A stretch of DNA of 64,000 nucleotides from Paenibacillus_G elgii_A (GCA_042219835.1 JBHJMN010000008.1:62001-126000), one strand, 5' to 3'; shown: positions 25,233-34,883, counted from the stretch's first letter. Numbers and translations: made by a program. Notes: generated by a model from the sequence alone, not told the origin.

Positions 25233-26021
25233 TTGAAGCAGCGAATTGTCACAGGAGTCGTGGCAGGGCTTGCCTTTTTCATCCTGTTGTATTTGGGAAG
25301 CTATTGGTTTGCCGGGTTAATCCTGGTATTGTCGCTGATCGGGTACGACGAGTTTTTACGGATGAACGGTCTTAACAAGAACAAAACGATCTCAATTTTA
25401 GGCTATCTAGGGGTCATTGGCCTTGTCGTACCGTGGCAGGAGGCCGGGATTTCGATAGAGCGCTTGATTTGGTTGTTTATGTTTGTTTTTCTGGCCGTTA
25501 CCGTTATTTCGAAGAACAAAATTACGATCGATCATGTGACTACGGCATTTTTGGGCATGGTGTACGTCGGTATCGGCTTTCATTACATGGTGGAGACGCG
25601 CTGGCTGGCCGAGAATGGGCTTTATTGGACGCTGCTTGTGTTTTTATGCATTTGGTCAACGGATTCCGGCGCGTATTTTACCGGATCGATGATTGGAAAA
25701 ACACCGCTCTGGCCTGCCATTAGCCCGAAGAAATCCGTCGAGGGAGCGATCGGCGGCACGGCATTGTCTATCGTGGTTGCGCTCGGCTTTGCTTGGTACC
25801 GTCCGGAGCTGCTTAGCTTTGCACAAGCGATTTGGATCGGGATCGTCATTGCGATTGTCGGTCAGATGGGCGATCTGATTCAATCCGCTTACAAGCGAGT
25901 AAAGGGCATCAAGGATACGGGATCGATCCTACCGGGACATGGTGGCGTGCTTGATCGGACCGACAGCTGGCTGATCGTGTTTCCGTTCCTTCATTTAGCG
26001 GCTCTGCTCCCGCACGTATAA
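25233..26021 (+). CDS. cdsA: Phosphatidate cytidylyltransferase
   Basis: Makes CDP-diacylglycerol from phosphatidic acid and CTP, the branch point of phospholipid synthesis, in the membrane. The 262-residue protein has several hydrophobic helices and the C-terminal CDS signature around SAYKRVKGIKDTGSILPGHG and GGVLDRTDS (about 218-245). Translation starts at TTG 25233, with GGAGGA at 25221-25226. It lies between uppS and dxr as in B. subtilis. Confidence 0.96.
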   Translation: MKQRIVTGVVAGLAFFILLYLGSYWFAGLILVLSLIGYDEFLRMNGLNKNKTISILGYLGVIGLVVPWQEAGISIERLIWLFMFVFLAVTVISKNKITIDHVTTAFLGMVYVGIGFHYMVETRWLAENGLYWTLLVFLCIWSTDSGAYFTGSMIGKTPLWPAISPKKSVEGAIGGTALSIVVALGFAWYRPELLSFAQAIWIGIVIAIVGQMGDLIQSAYKRVKGIKDTGSILPGHGGVLDRTDSWLIVFPFLHLAALLPHV

Positions 26022-26044
26022 CTATTGCCCCGAGGTGAACGTTG

Positions 26045-27187
26045 GTGAAAAAAGTCAGTATTCTGGGGTCGACCGGTTCCATTGGAACCCAGACTTTGGA
26101 TGTCATATCGCATTATCCGGAACGTTTCGAGGTGGAAGGGCTTGCCGGCGGTTATAATATCCCGCTCCTGCTGGAGCAAATCGAGCGCTTTCGTCCCCGC
26201 AAGGTAGCCGTTGCGACAAAGGAAGCGGCGGAACAGCTTCGTGCGGCAGCGAAATCGGACGTTCAGGTACTCTACGGTGAAGAGGGGCTGCACGAAATTG
26301 CGGCAGGCACCGATGCCGAGCTGGTCGTCACCGCGATTGTGGGCAGCCAAGGACTTAAGCCGACGCTGGCCGCCATCGACGCGGGTAAGCATATCGGTCT
26401 TGCCAATAAGGAGACGCTGGTTAGCGCAGGGCATCTTGTGACGGAATTAGCGCAGCGCCGCGGCGTCGCTTTGCTTCCGGTCGATAGCGAGCATTCCGCT
26501 ATATTCCAATGCTTAAACGGAGAATCACGGGACCGTATACATAAAATTACGCTGACCGCTTCCGGGGGATCGTTTCGCGACCGCACCCGGGAAAAGCTTG
26601 CTGACGTAACGGTTGAAGATGCGCTCAAGCATCCGAATTGGTCGATGGGCGCCAAAGTCACGATCGACTCGGCGACGATGGCGAACAAAGGGCTGGAAGT
26701 GATCGAAGCCCACTGGCTGTTCGGCTTGCCTTACGATCAGATCGAAGTAATGATTCATCCCGAAAGCATTATCCATTCATTCGTCGAGTTCGTAGACTAC
26801 AGCATTATCGCCCAGTTGGGGATGCCGGATATGCGGGTGCCGATTCAGTATGCGTTGACCTATCCGGACAGGATGGCAACACCATCCGAACGTTTGCGCT
26901 TATCCGATGTCGGGAAGCTGCAGTTTCGCGAGATGGATTTCGACCGGTATCCTTGTTTGCGGATGGCGTACGAAAGCGGACGGACGGGCGGCTCCATGCC
27001 CACCGTGTACAATGCGGCTAACGAAGTTGCGGTAGAACGGTTTTTGAAAGGGGAAATTTCATTCCTGGCCATCGAAGAGGTGATTGCCAAGGTCATGGAC
27101 AAGCATTCCCCGGTCCCGGCCCCGGATTTGTCCGCCATCCTGGAGATCGACCGTTGGGCCCGGGAAGAGGCGCGCAGCTTGGACTAA
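26045..27187 (+). CDS. dxr: 1-deoxy-D-xylulose 5-phosphate reductoisomerase
   Basis: Second step of the MEP isoprenoid pathway, producing 2-C-methyl-D-erythritol 4-phosphate with NADPH. It has the nucleotide-binding start VSILGSTGSIGTQTLDVI, the NKETLVSAG motif, VDSEHSAIFQCL (metal ligands), and LKHPNWSMGAKVTIDSATMA region. GTG 26045 gives 380 residues with GAGGTG (26032-26037) seven bases upstream; TTG 26042 is one codon earlier and also possible. Its product feeds the prenyl chain used by UppS. Confidence 0.96.
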   Translation: MKKVSILGSTGSIGTQTLDVISHYPERFEVEGLAGGYNIPLLLEQIERFRPRKVAVATKEAAEQLRAAAKSDVQVLYGEEGLHEIAAGTDAELVVTAIVGSQGLKPTLAAIDAGKHIGLANKETLVSAGHLVTELAQRRGVALLPVDSEHSAIFQCLNGESRDRIHKITLTASGGSFRDRTREKLADVTVEDALKHPNWSMGAKVTIDSATMANKGLEVIEAHWLFGLPYDQIEVMIHPESIIHSFVEFVDYSIIAQLGMPDMRVPIQYALTYPDRMATPSERLRLSDVGKLQFREMDFDRYPCLRMAYESGRTGGSMPTVYNAANEVAVERFLKGEISFLAIEEVIAKVMDKHSPVPAPDLSAILEIDRWAREEARSLD

Positions 27188-27385
27188 ATTGAATCGTTTG
27201 AAGATGCGACGCCAGGGCATCTTTCGGCGAAGCCGCTCATATGTTCATATCATGAGTCCCGGCTTGTATTCCCTTTGGGATTAATGTTAATCTTAAAGGA
27301 AGGCTTCGGACGATTTTCATGCAGCTAATACCATTTACCCATAGCTTGGATATGAACATTTGCGCTTAAGGAGGCCGTACACCCA

Positions 27386-28645
27386 TTGGCTAACATCCAG
27401 ATCGTATTTCAAATTATTCTATTGTTTTTTGTTCTAGTCACGATTCATGAATGGGGACATTTTTACTTTGCCAAGCGAGCGGGCATTCTCGTTCGGGAAT
27501 TCGCTATCGGCTTCGGTCCCAAATTACTCTCCTTTAAACGCGGAGAAACCCGGTTTACACTCCGACTTCTTCCGATCGGCGGGTTCGTCCGAATGGCCGG
27601 GGAAGATCCGGAGATCGTTCAGATCAACCAGGGTCAGCGTATCGCCGTGCAATTGGACGATAATCAGGTCACGCACATTTACTTGAACGAGTTCGAAAGC
27701 CGCCGTGATGCGATTGAAGGCGTCGTCGAGCAGATCGATCTGGAAAAAGATTTGTTCGTCCGTCTGGATGTCGACGGGGAAATCGAACGTTATTCGATTC
27801 ATCCTCAGGCCATGATGGTGTCCAAGGAACAGGAGGCCCAGATTGCCCCATTGGACCGCCAGTTCGGAAGCAAGTCGGTAGGACAGCGCGCAATGGCTAT
27901 CTTTGCCGGACCGCTAATGAATTTTATTCTTGCCTTGGCACTATTTGTAACCGTAGTGTTCGTGGCAGGACTGCCCGACAAGGTGAAAATTCAGGAAACC
28001 GTTCCAGCTTCCGCTGCGGAGATAGCGGGGCTCCAGTCCGGCGACATTATCCTCCAGGTGGATCATGTGCAGATCGGCTCCGACCGCAATAAGCTGACCG
28101 GCTTAATTCAACAATCTCCGAATAAACCGATGGTATGGATTATTGAGCGCAACAAGGAGCAGATCCGCAAAGAAGTGACTCCGCTTATGGACAAGGACGG
28201 CGTCATTCGCGTCGGCGTCTCCCTTCTGACTGAAACGCGCCCTGCTACGGTGCTGGAAGGGTTTACCGGAGGCTGGAACACTCTTGTTTCCGCATCGACC
28301 ATCATCATGGACGGCTTTGGCAAGCTGGTGACGCTTCAGGTAAAAATGGACGATTTGGGCGGTCCGGTAAGGATCGTGGAATTTACAAGTCAGCAAGCTA
28401 GCGCAGGGCTTATCCAATACATCTATTGGATGGCCGTTATGAGCCTTCATTTGGGACTGTTCAATCTGCTGCCGATCCCGGCGCTGGACGGAAGCCGGCT
28501 GGTGTTTTTGCTGCTGGAGGCGCTCCGCGGCAAGCCTGTCGATCCGAGTCGCGAAAGCATGGTCCATTTTGTCGGCTTTGCGATGATGATGCTGCTTATG
28601 ATAGCTGTCACTTATAACGATATATTACGTTTGATTAAAGGATAA
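27386..28645 (+). CDS. rseP: Site-2 intramembrane protease RseP/RasP
   Basis: Zinc metalloprotease that cuts transmembrane segments, for example of anti-sigma factors and leftover signal peptides. The active site HEWGH is at residues 21-25 in the first helix; a PDZ domain occupies about 195-265 (VPASAAEIAGLQSGDIILQV); the second metal-ligand motif is in LPIPALDGSRL near residue 367. The 419-residue length is typical. It starts at TTG 27386 with AAGGAGG upstream. The 198-base gap before it holds a small AAGATGC/GCATCTT hairpin (27201-27223) and no promoter I can defend. Confidence 0.95.
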   Translation: MANIQIVFQIILLFFVLVTIHEWGHFYFAKRAGILVREFAIGFGPKLLSFKRGETRFTLRLLPIGGFVRMAGEDPEIVQINQGQRIAVQLDDNQVTHIYLNEFESRRDAIEGVVEQIDLEKDLFVRLDVDGEIERYSIHPQAMMVSKEQEAQIAPLDRQFGSKSVGQRAMAIFAGPLMNFILALALFVTVVFVAGLPDKVKIQETVPASAAEIAGLQSGDIILQVDHVQIGSDRNKLTGLIQQSPNKPMVWIIERNKEQIRKEVTPLMDKDGVIRVGVSLLTETRPATVLEGFTGGWNTLVSASTIIMDGFGKLVTLQVKMDDLGGPVRIVEFTSQQASAGLIQYIYWMAVMSLHLGLFNLLPIPALDGSRLVFLLLEALRGKPVDPSRESMVHFVGFAMMMLLMIAVTYNDILRLIKG

Positions 28646-28677
28646 TGAATTGCCGTCCGTAGGGGGAAAACAGAACG

Positions 28678-30135
28678 ATGTCGAACCAAAAGCAAGACAA
28701 ACAGTTTGTGAAAGAGATTACGCCTCAGGGAGAGGATTTCTCCCGCTGGTATATTGATGTCATAAAAAAAGCCGATCTTATGAGCTACTCGCCGGTCCGC
28801 GGATGCATCGTATTTAAACCGGACGGGTACGAGCTTTGGGAAAATATTCAGCGGGAGCTGGACCGCCGGTTTAAGGAAACGGGACACCGCAACGCTTACT
28901 TCCCGCTGTTCATTCCCGAGAGCTTTTTCCAAAAAGAAAAAGAACACGTGGAAGGGTTCAACCCGGAGCTGCCATGGGTAACGGAAGCTGGCGGTGAGAA
29001 GCTCGAAGAGCGGCTGGCGATTCGCCCGACGTCCGAGACGATGATCGGTCACATGTACGCGGAGTGGATTAACTCCTACCGCGACCTGCCGCTCTTGATC
29101 AACCAGTGGGCCAACGTGGTCCGTTGGGAAAAGCGGACGCTGCCGTTCTTGCGTACAAGCGAGTTTTTATGGCAGGAAGGCCATACGGCTCATGAGGACG
29201 AAGCCGATGCACGCAAAGAAACGATGCAGATGCTGGAAATTTATCGTTCTTTTGTCGAAGAATTTTTAGCGATTCCGGTTATCACGGGCCAGAAGACGCC
29301 TTCCGAGAAGTTCGCGGGCGCCGTAGACACATATTCCATCGAAGCGATGATGAAGGACGGCAAAGCGGTACAAGCAGGGACTTCCCACTATTTGGGCACG
29401 AACTTCGCCGTGGCGTTCGATATTAAATATTTGGACCGTGAGAATCAGCATCAGTTCTGCCATACGACCTCCTTTGGGGCAAGTACCCGTCTCATCGGAG
29501 CTTTGATCATGGTCCACGGTGACGACCGCGGGCTGGCTTTGCCGCCGAAGATCGCACCGACACAAGTCATCATGATTCCGATCGGTCCTCCGAAGACGAG
29601 AGAGCAGGTTGTCGGCCGCGTCGACGAGCTGTATGCCCAATTAAAGCAGGCTGGCGTACGCGCGAAAGTGGACGATCGTCAGGACCAAAGTCCGGGCTGG
29701 AAATTTAACGAATACGAAATGCGCGGCGTACCGGTACGCGTCGAGCTGGGACCGCGGGACATGGAAAACGGGCAAATCGTCTTGGTATCCCGGATTACCG
29801 GAGAGAAGCGTATCGTTCCGCAGGACCAATTTGTAGAAGAAGTGCAAAAGCTGTTGACGGAAACACAGCAGGAAATGTATGATCGAGCCAAGCGCTTCCG
29901 CGACGAAAGCATGACTGAAGCGGATACGGTGGACGAGCTGAAATCGTTCCTTGAGCAAAAACGCGGCTTCGCGTTGTCTGGCTGGTGCGGCTCCGCCGCC
30001 TGCGAAGCGCAGGTCAAAGAAGAGACCGGCGCAACGAGCCGCAACATTCCGTTAGAGCCGGGCGTATCCAAGCCGAAATGTCTCGTCTGCGGCGAAGACG
30101 CCAAGCACACCGTCGTCTTCGGTAAATCGTATTAA
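28678..30135 (+). CDS. proS: Prolyl-tRNA synthetase, short archaeal/eukaryotic-like type (ProS type 3)
   Basis: Charges tRNA-Pro with proline. At 485 residues it lacks the large editing insertion of the normal bacterial enzyme (B. subtilis ProS at this locus has 564). The start EITPQGEDFSRWYIDVIKKA, the class II motif 2 region VVRWEKRTLPFLRTSEFLWQ and the C-terminal domain with four cysteines (WCGSAACE and CLVCG, putative zinc site) are typical of the archaeal/eukaryotic-like group. The first ATG at 28678 follows GTAGGGGGAAAAC. It occupies the syntenic proS position between rseP and polC. Confidence 0.95.
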   Translation: MSNQKQDKQFVKEITPQGEDFSRWYIDVIKKADLMSYSPVRGCIVFKPDGYELWENIQRELDRRFKETGHRNAYFPLFIPESFFQKEKEHVEGFNPELPWVTEAGGEKLEERLAIRPTSETMIGHMYAEWINSYRDLPLLINQWANVVRWEKRTLPFLRTSEFLWQEGHTAHEDEADARKETMQMLEIYRSFVEEFLAIPVITGQKTPSEKFAGAVDTYSIEAMMKDGKAVQAGTSHYLGTNFAVAFDIKYLDRENQHQFCHTTSFGASTRLIGALIMVHGDDRGLALPPKIAPTQVIMIPIGPPKTREQVVGRVDELYAQLKQAGVRAKVDDRQDQSPGWKFNEYEMRGVPVRVELGPRDMENGQIVLVSRITGEKRIVPQDQFVEEVQKLLTETQQEMYDRAKRFRDESMTEADTVDELKSFLEQKRGFALSGWCGSAACEAQVKEETGATSRNIPLEPGVSKPKCLVCGEDAKHTVVFGKSY

Positions 30136-30217
30136 CATCATCTTTTCTACTAACGCATGTAATTAGGAGTTTGGTTTTAGAGTCGGTTTAAGTTGCTTAT
30201 TTCTTCGAAGGGCCCCA

Positions 30218-30335
30218 GGAAAAGTATTGCCACGGAAAGTGGAACGGCCGCCTTTGAAATCAAGTTGCTACCTTGCAGGTTTTTGTAAGATAGGGCAACT
30301 TGATTTCAAGAGCGGTGGAGTGGCAATACTTTTCC
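30218..30335. repeat. 118-base imperfect palindrome between proS and polC
   Basis: The outer arms GGAAAAGTATTGCCAC (30218-30233) and GTGGCAATACTTTTCC (30320-30335) are perfect inverted copies of 16 bases. Inside, TTTGAAATCAAGTTGC (30253-30268) pairs with GCAACTTGATTTCAAG (30295-30310), continued across one C-A mismatch by GCCGC/GCGGT (30247-30251 with 30312-30316). An asymmetric internal loop (13 and 3 bases) separates the stems and the apical loop is 26 bases. GGCC lies just outside both arms. There is no T tract. It may be a MITE-like element or a structured RNA; its nature is unknown. Confidence 0.8.
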
Positions 30336-30394
30336 GCTCGGCCGGTAGAAACAAACTTTTCCATTTAGCTAAACAAACGCCTAACCTTTTACAT

Positions 30395-30432
30395 AAGGGG
30401 CAATGGGAAAGCAACACTCCTTTTGCCCCTTT
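30395..30432 (+). terminator. Hairpin before polC
   Basis: AAGGGGCAA (30395-30403) pairs perfectly with TTGCCCCTT (30423-30431) around a 19-base loop. The tail TTCATCGTTTT is only partly T-rich, so it may end transcription from proS inefficiently or act in the polC leader. It ends about 20 bases before the polC ribosome-binding site. Confidence 0.5.
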
Positions 30433-30458
30433 CATCGTTTTACGGGGGGAGGAGCACC

Positions 30459-33400
30459 ATGAGCAATGACAGTACGGCGCTGAAACGGGACCGCTTTGAA
30501 ATGCTGATGCAGCAGGCCAGTGTACCGGCAGACGTGGTTCGGTCTTTTTTTTCGGACGGGTATATCGACAAAGTGGAAACGAGCCGCAAAAACAGGGAAT
30601 GGACGTTTCATATCGTCAAAACTCAAGTGGTGCCGCAAGATATTTACCGTTCCTTCTGCAAAATGATCCGGGACAAATTTTCGCACATCGCTGCCATTCG
30701 TTTCGTGCTCCAATACACGCCGGATGTGAAGCCGGAAGAAGTGGCGCACGAATACTGGAGCATGTTTCTTGAATGGGTGCAGCGGGAAGCGGCATCGATT
30801 AACGGTTGGATGACCAAGGCCAAAATTGAAACGAACGGGAACGTGCTTACGCTTTATTTGCTGGACACGATCGGTTTGGAATTGGCTAAGAAGAAAAATA
30901 TCGGCGGACTGATTCAACGATATTTCAGCGGATTTTTCGGCGTCGATTTTCATGTGAAGTATGCGGTCAGCGATTCCCGGGAAGAAGAACTGGAGAGATT
31001 CTCGAAGCAGATCGAGCAGGAAGAGAAAGAAGTGACGATCAACATCTTGACGGCTGTGGAGGCGGAGAACGAAGCGGATGCGCAGCAGGAAGCGGAGCTG
31101 AAGCTGATGGTCGGCTACGACATTAAAGATCCGGCCGTTCCGCTGCAGGACGTCAGAGATGAAGAGAAGAAGGTTACGGTTCAAGGTACGGTCTTTGGCT
31201 TGGATACGAAAGAGCTGAAGAATGGCAGTACGCTGTTCATGTTCAACGTTACCGACTTTTCGGATTCGATCATGGTCAAGGCTTTTGCCAAAACGAAAGA
31301 AGACGTTAAAATTTATAGTCTGATCACGAACGGCAAGTGGCTGAAGCTGCGCGGCCGGGTCGAGTATGACCGGTTTATGCAAATCCCCGAGCTCGTGATG
31401 ATTCCCTCCGACGTCAATGAAATTGTTGCGCCGCCGGACCGGAAGGACGATGCGGAAGAGAAGCGGGTGGAGTTTCACCTCCACACGGCAATGTCCACGA
31501 TGGACGGAATCACATCGGTCGACCAATATATCAAAACCGCGGCCAAATGGGGCCATAAAGCGATTGCCGTGACCGATCACAGCGGTATTCAATGCTTCCC
31601 GGAGGCGTATAAGGCCGCAAAGAAAAACGGCATCAAGGTCATTTACGGCTTGGAAGCTAACGTCGTCAACGATTCCGTGCAGGTCGTTATGAATTCGACG
31701 GACATTAGCCTCACTGATGCGGAATATGTCATTTTCGACATCGAGACGACAGGGTTGTCTGTCACCAGCAACAAAATTATCGAGCTTGCCGGCGTCCGCA
31801 TGAAGGACGGTAAAGAAATCGACCGCTTTGCCACGTTCATCGATCCGCATGAGCGCATTCCATACAACATTCAGCAGCTTACCAACATTACGGACGATAT
31901 GGTCAAAGGTGCGCCCGAGCTGGAAGAGATGCTGCCCAAGTTTATCGAGTTCGTAGGGGATAGCGTTCTGGTAGCGCACAATGCGCGATTCGATATTGGG
32001 TTCATTCAAGCGAACTGCAAAAGGCTCGGTTTGCCCGAAGTGACCAATCCTGTGCTGGATACGCTGGAGCTCGCCCGGCTGCTGTTTCCGACACTTAAAA
32101 ACCACCGGCTGAACACGCTCTCCGACAAATTCAAAGTGAGTCTGGACAACCATCACCGGGCGATCGATGACTCGATTGCACTCGGACACGTGCTTTTTCA
32201 TCTGTTGAAAGAAGCCGGAGACCGAGGATACACGCAGCTTCATCGGCTGAACGACGAGGTTGGCAAAAACCTCAAAACGCAGCGTCCGTTCCACTGCTGC
32301 ATTTACGCCAAGGACATGACCGGCAAAAAAAATCTGTTCAGTCTGGTATCTCTTTCGCATACGGAGTATTTTCATCGGGTTGCCTGCATTCCGAAAAGCA
32401 AGCTGATGGAAATGCGTGAAGGCTTGATCATCGCTTCAGGCTGCGAAAAGGGCGAGTTTTACGAAACGGTGCTGAACAAATCGGTCGAAGAAGCGGAAAT
32501 GGTCGCTGAATTTTACGACGTGCTTGAAATTCAGCCGATTGGCGTGAATATGCACTTGGTGGACAAAGGCTTGGTCGGCAGCCCGGCGCAGCTGGAGGCT
32601 GCCAATCGCAAAATTGTCGAAATCGGCCGCAAGCTTGGCAAGCCTGTTATTGCGACGGGCAACGTGCATTACCTGCACCCGCGGGAAAAAATTTACCGTG
32701 ACATCACCATTCACGGGATTACCGGGTTCAGCCCGCTTAAGGATATCCGCAAGCCGGACGTCCACCTTCGCACAACGAAAGAAATGCTTGCAGAGTTCGA
32801 ATACTTGGGGAAAGAAACAGCTTACGAGGTCGTTGTGAAGAATACGTCCGAGCTTGCCGACCGGTTCGAGGAATTGGAGCTGTTTCCGACCAAGCTGTTC
32901 ACGCCGATTATTGAAGGAGCGGACGACGAGATTCGCAATACCTGCTACGATACGGCAAAGCAGATTTACGGGGACCCGCTGCCGGAGGTTATCGTAGCGC
33001 GGCTGGAGAAGGAGCTTGTGCCGATTATCAAATACGGCTTCTCGGCCAACTACCTCATCTCTGAGCGGCTCGTTAAGAAGTCGAACGCCGACGGCTATCT
33101 CGTCGGTTCGCGGGGCTCGGTCGGTTCCTCGGTCGTAGCGACGTTCCTCGGCATTTCCGAGGTTAATCCGCTGCCGCCGCATTACATTTGTAAATCGTGC
33201 AAGCACAGCGAATGGATTCTCGACGGATCGCTTCCCAGCGGCTTCGACCTGCCGGACAAAAACTGTCCGAACTGCGGGGAAAAGCTGAAAGGGGAAGGCC
33301 AGGACATTCCGTTCGAAACGTTCCTCGGCTTCAAGGGCGACAAGGTTCCCGATATCGACTTGAACTTTTCCGGCGAATACCAGCCGCACGCGCATAACTA

Positions 33401-34772
33401 TACCAAAGAGCTGTTTGGGGAGAAAAGCGTGTTCCGGGCGGGCACGATCGGTACGGTTGCGGAAAAAACGGCATTCGGTTTTGTAAAGAAGTATGAAGAA
33501 GAGCACGGCAAAAAGTGGCGCGGCGCGGAGTTGAACCGGCTGGCTTCCGGCTGCACGGGCGTAAAGCGAAGCACCGGCCAGCATCCCGGCGGGATCGTCG
33601 TCGTGCCGGATTACATCGAGGTCGACGATATCACGCCGGTGCAATATCCGGCCGACGATACGAGCGCTGAATGGAAAACGACGCATTTTGATTATCACGC
33701 CTTCGACGCCAACCTGCTGAAGCTCGATATTCTGGGACACGATGATCCGACCATGATGCGGATGCTGCAGGATTTGACCGGCGTCGATCCGACAACGATT
33801 CCGATGAACGATCCGAAAGTCATGAGCATGTTCAACTCCGTGGATGCGCTCGGCGTGACGCCGGAGAAGATCCGGACGCCGGTGGCGACCTACGGGGTGC
33901 CGGAGATGGGGACGAAGTTCGTGCGCCAGATGCTGGAGGAAGCGAAGCCGTCCAGCTTTGCGGACTTGCTGCAAATTTCGGGTCTCTCCCACGGAACCGG
34001 CGTTTGGCTCGGCAATGCGCAGGAGCTGATCCGGAAAGGCATTTGCACGATTAAGACGGTGATCGGGTGCCGCGACGATATCATGCTGTATTTGATCTAC
34101 AAAGCGGGTATGGACGCGGGGCTGGCGTTTAAGATCACCGAGAGCGTGCGGAAGGGGAAAGGGCTCACCGACGAGTGGAAAGAAGATATGAAGAAGCATA
34201 ACGTTCCCCTGTGGTACATCGATTCGTGCGAAAAGATCGAGTACATGTTCCCGAAGGCGCATGCTTCCGCTTACGTTATTTCCGCGGTGCGCACCGCTTA
34301 CTTTAAGCTTTATTACCCCATTGCTTACTATGCAACTTATTTTTCCGTCCGCGCGCAGGATTTCGAGATCGAGCTGCTGTGCCAAGGCTATGACGCGATT
34401 TTACGCAAACTGATCGAAATTGAGGAAAAAGGGTTCCAGGCGACGCCAAAAGAGAAAAGCATGATCTCCATTCTCGAAATGGCGCTGGAGATGACGGCCC
34501 GCGGCTTTTCGTTTAAACCGATCGATTTGTACAAATCGGAGGCGACAAAGTTTCTGATCGAAGACGACTCGCTTATTCCGCCGTTTTCCGCCGTTGCGGG
34601 GATCGGGGAGAACGCGGCGAAGAACATCGCGGCCGCCAAAAACGACGGACCGTTCTTATCGATAGAGGACTTTCAGTCCCGAAGCAAGGCGTCGAAGACG
34701 ATCATCGAGCTTCTTGGCGGCATGGGCTGCTTCCGGGGCCTTCCGGAAACGAATCAGCTTTCGCTGTTTTAG
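30459..34772 (+). CDS. polC: DNA polymerase III alpha subunit, PolC type
   Basis: Main replicative DNA polymerase of low-GC Gram-positives, with built-in proofreading. From ATG 30459 it has 1437 residues, the same as B. subtilis PolC. Domains in order: N-terminal region (1-about 220), OB fold (about 240-330), split PHP domain, DnaQ-like 3'-5' exonuclease (from about 425, VIFDIETTGLS; later LVAHNARFDIGF), zinc motif C-x2-C...C-x2-C from residue 911, and the polymerase active site with VPDIDLNFSG (about 962-971). GGGGGGAGGAG precedes the start. An earlier in-frame GTG-like start lies within the hairpin and is rejected. Confidence 0.98.
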   Translation: MSNDSTALKRDRFEMLMQQASVPADVVRSFFSDGYIDKVETSRKNREWTFHIVKTQVVPQDIYRSFCKMIRDKFSHIAAIRFVLQYTPDVKPEEVAHEYWSMFLEWVQREAASINGWMTKAKIETNGNVLTLYLLDTIGLELAKKKNIGGLIQRYFSGFFGVDFHVKYAVSDSREEELERFSKQIEQEEKEVTINILTAVEAENEADAQQEAELKLMVGYDIKDPAVPLQDVRDEEKKVTVQGTVFGLDTKELKNGSTLFMFNVTDFSDSIMVKAFAKTKEDVKIYSLITNGKWLKLRGRVEYDRFMQIPELVMIPSDVNEIVAPPDRKDDAEEKRVEFHLHTAMSTMDGITSVDQYIKTAAKWGHKAIAVTDHSGIQCFPEAYKAAKKNGIKVIYGLEANVVNDSVQVVMNSTDISLTDAEYVIFDIETTGLSVTSNKIIELAGVRMKDGKEIDRFATFIDPHERIPYNIQQLTNITDDMVKGAPELEEMLPKFIEFVGDSVLVAHNARFDIGFIQANCKRLGLPEVTNPVLDTLELARLLFPTLKNHRLNTLSDKFKVSLDNHHRAIDDSIALGHVLFHLLKEAGDRGYTQLHRLNDEVGKNLKTQRPFHCCIYAKDMTGKKNLFSLVSLSHTEYFHRVACIPKSKLMEMREGLIIASGCEKGEFYETVLNKSVEEAEMVAEFYDVLEIQPIGVNMHLVDKGLVGSPAQLEAANRKIVEIGRKLGKPVIATGNVHYLHPREKIYRDITIHGITGFSPLKDIRKPDVHLRTTKEMLAEFEYLGKETAYEVVVKNTSELADRFEELELFPTKLFTPIIEGADDEIRNTCYDTAKQIYGDPLPEVIVARLEKELVPIIKYGFSANYLISERLVKKSNADGYLVGSRGSVGSSVVATFLGISEVNPLPPHYICKSCKHSEWILDGSLPSGFDLPDKNCPNCGEKLKGEGQDIPFETFLGFKGDKVPDIDLNFSGEYQPHAHNYTKELFGEKSVFRAGTIGTVAEKTAFGFVKKYEEEHGKKWRGAELNRLASGCTGVKRSTGQHPGGIVVVPDYIEVDDITPVQYPADDTSAEWKTTHFDYHAFDANLLKLDILGHDDPTMMRMLQDLTGVDPTTIPMNDPKVMSMFNSVDALGVTPEKIRTPVATYGVPEMGTKFVRQMLEEAKPSSFADLLQISGLSHGTGVWLGNAQELIRKGICTIKTVIGCRDDIMLYLIYKAGMDAGLAFKITESVRKGKGLTDEWKEDMKKHNVPLWYIDSCEKIEYMFPKAHASAYVISAVRTAYFKLYYPIAYYATYFSVRAQDFEIELLCQGYDAILRKLIEIEEKGFQATPKEKSMISILEMALEMTARGFSFKPIDLYKSEATKFLIEDDSLIPPFSAVAGIGENAAKNIAAAKNDGPFLSIEDFQSRSKASKTIIELLGGMGCFRGLPETNQLSLF

Positions 34773-34822
34773 AACTTGTGAAGAAGTCTTTTTTGCTTCC
34801 TCAAGCGCCTTTTTACGCCTTA

Positions 34823-34851
34823 TTGCATGATCACTGTACTTATGGTATAAT
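34823..34851 (+). promoter_or_regulatory. Sigma-A promoter of the rimP-nusA-infB operon, extended -10
   Basis: TTGCAT (34823-34828) and TATAAT (34846-34851) with a 17-base spacer; TGG before the -10 box gives an extended -10. It lies 50 bases after the polC stop and would drive rimP and the genes after it. The same TTGCAT-N17-TGG arrangement is found before rpsB. Confidence 0.8.
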
Positions 34852-34883
34852 CTTCTTCGGTAGCAATGTAATATCTCGTGACC

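Larger units (their letters stand above)
30136..30458 (+). other. Intergenic region proS-polC with long palindrome
   Basis: This 323-base gap contains no credible gene. It holds a long imperfect palindrome (30218-30335) and a terminator-like hairpin (30395-30432), both listed separately. An 80-codon open frame at 30227-30469 runs through the palindrome and has no ribosome-binding site or recognisable product, so it is not called as a gene. No convincing promoter for polC was seen. Confidence 0.6.

Noticed and set aside
27188..27385. Possible promoter (TTGTAT at 27264) before rseP
   Set aside because: No acceptable -10 hexamer at the right distance; transcription probably continues from dxr.
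30227..30469. 80-codon open frame between proS and polC
   Set aside because: It runs through the palindrome and the polC ribosome-binding site, with no start signal or family resemblance.
30432..34385. Two long minus-strand open frames (647 and 649 codons) opposite polC
   Set aside because: Both are shadows of the polC coding frame, with compositions typical of reverse-strand translation and no recognisable domains.
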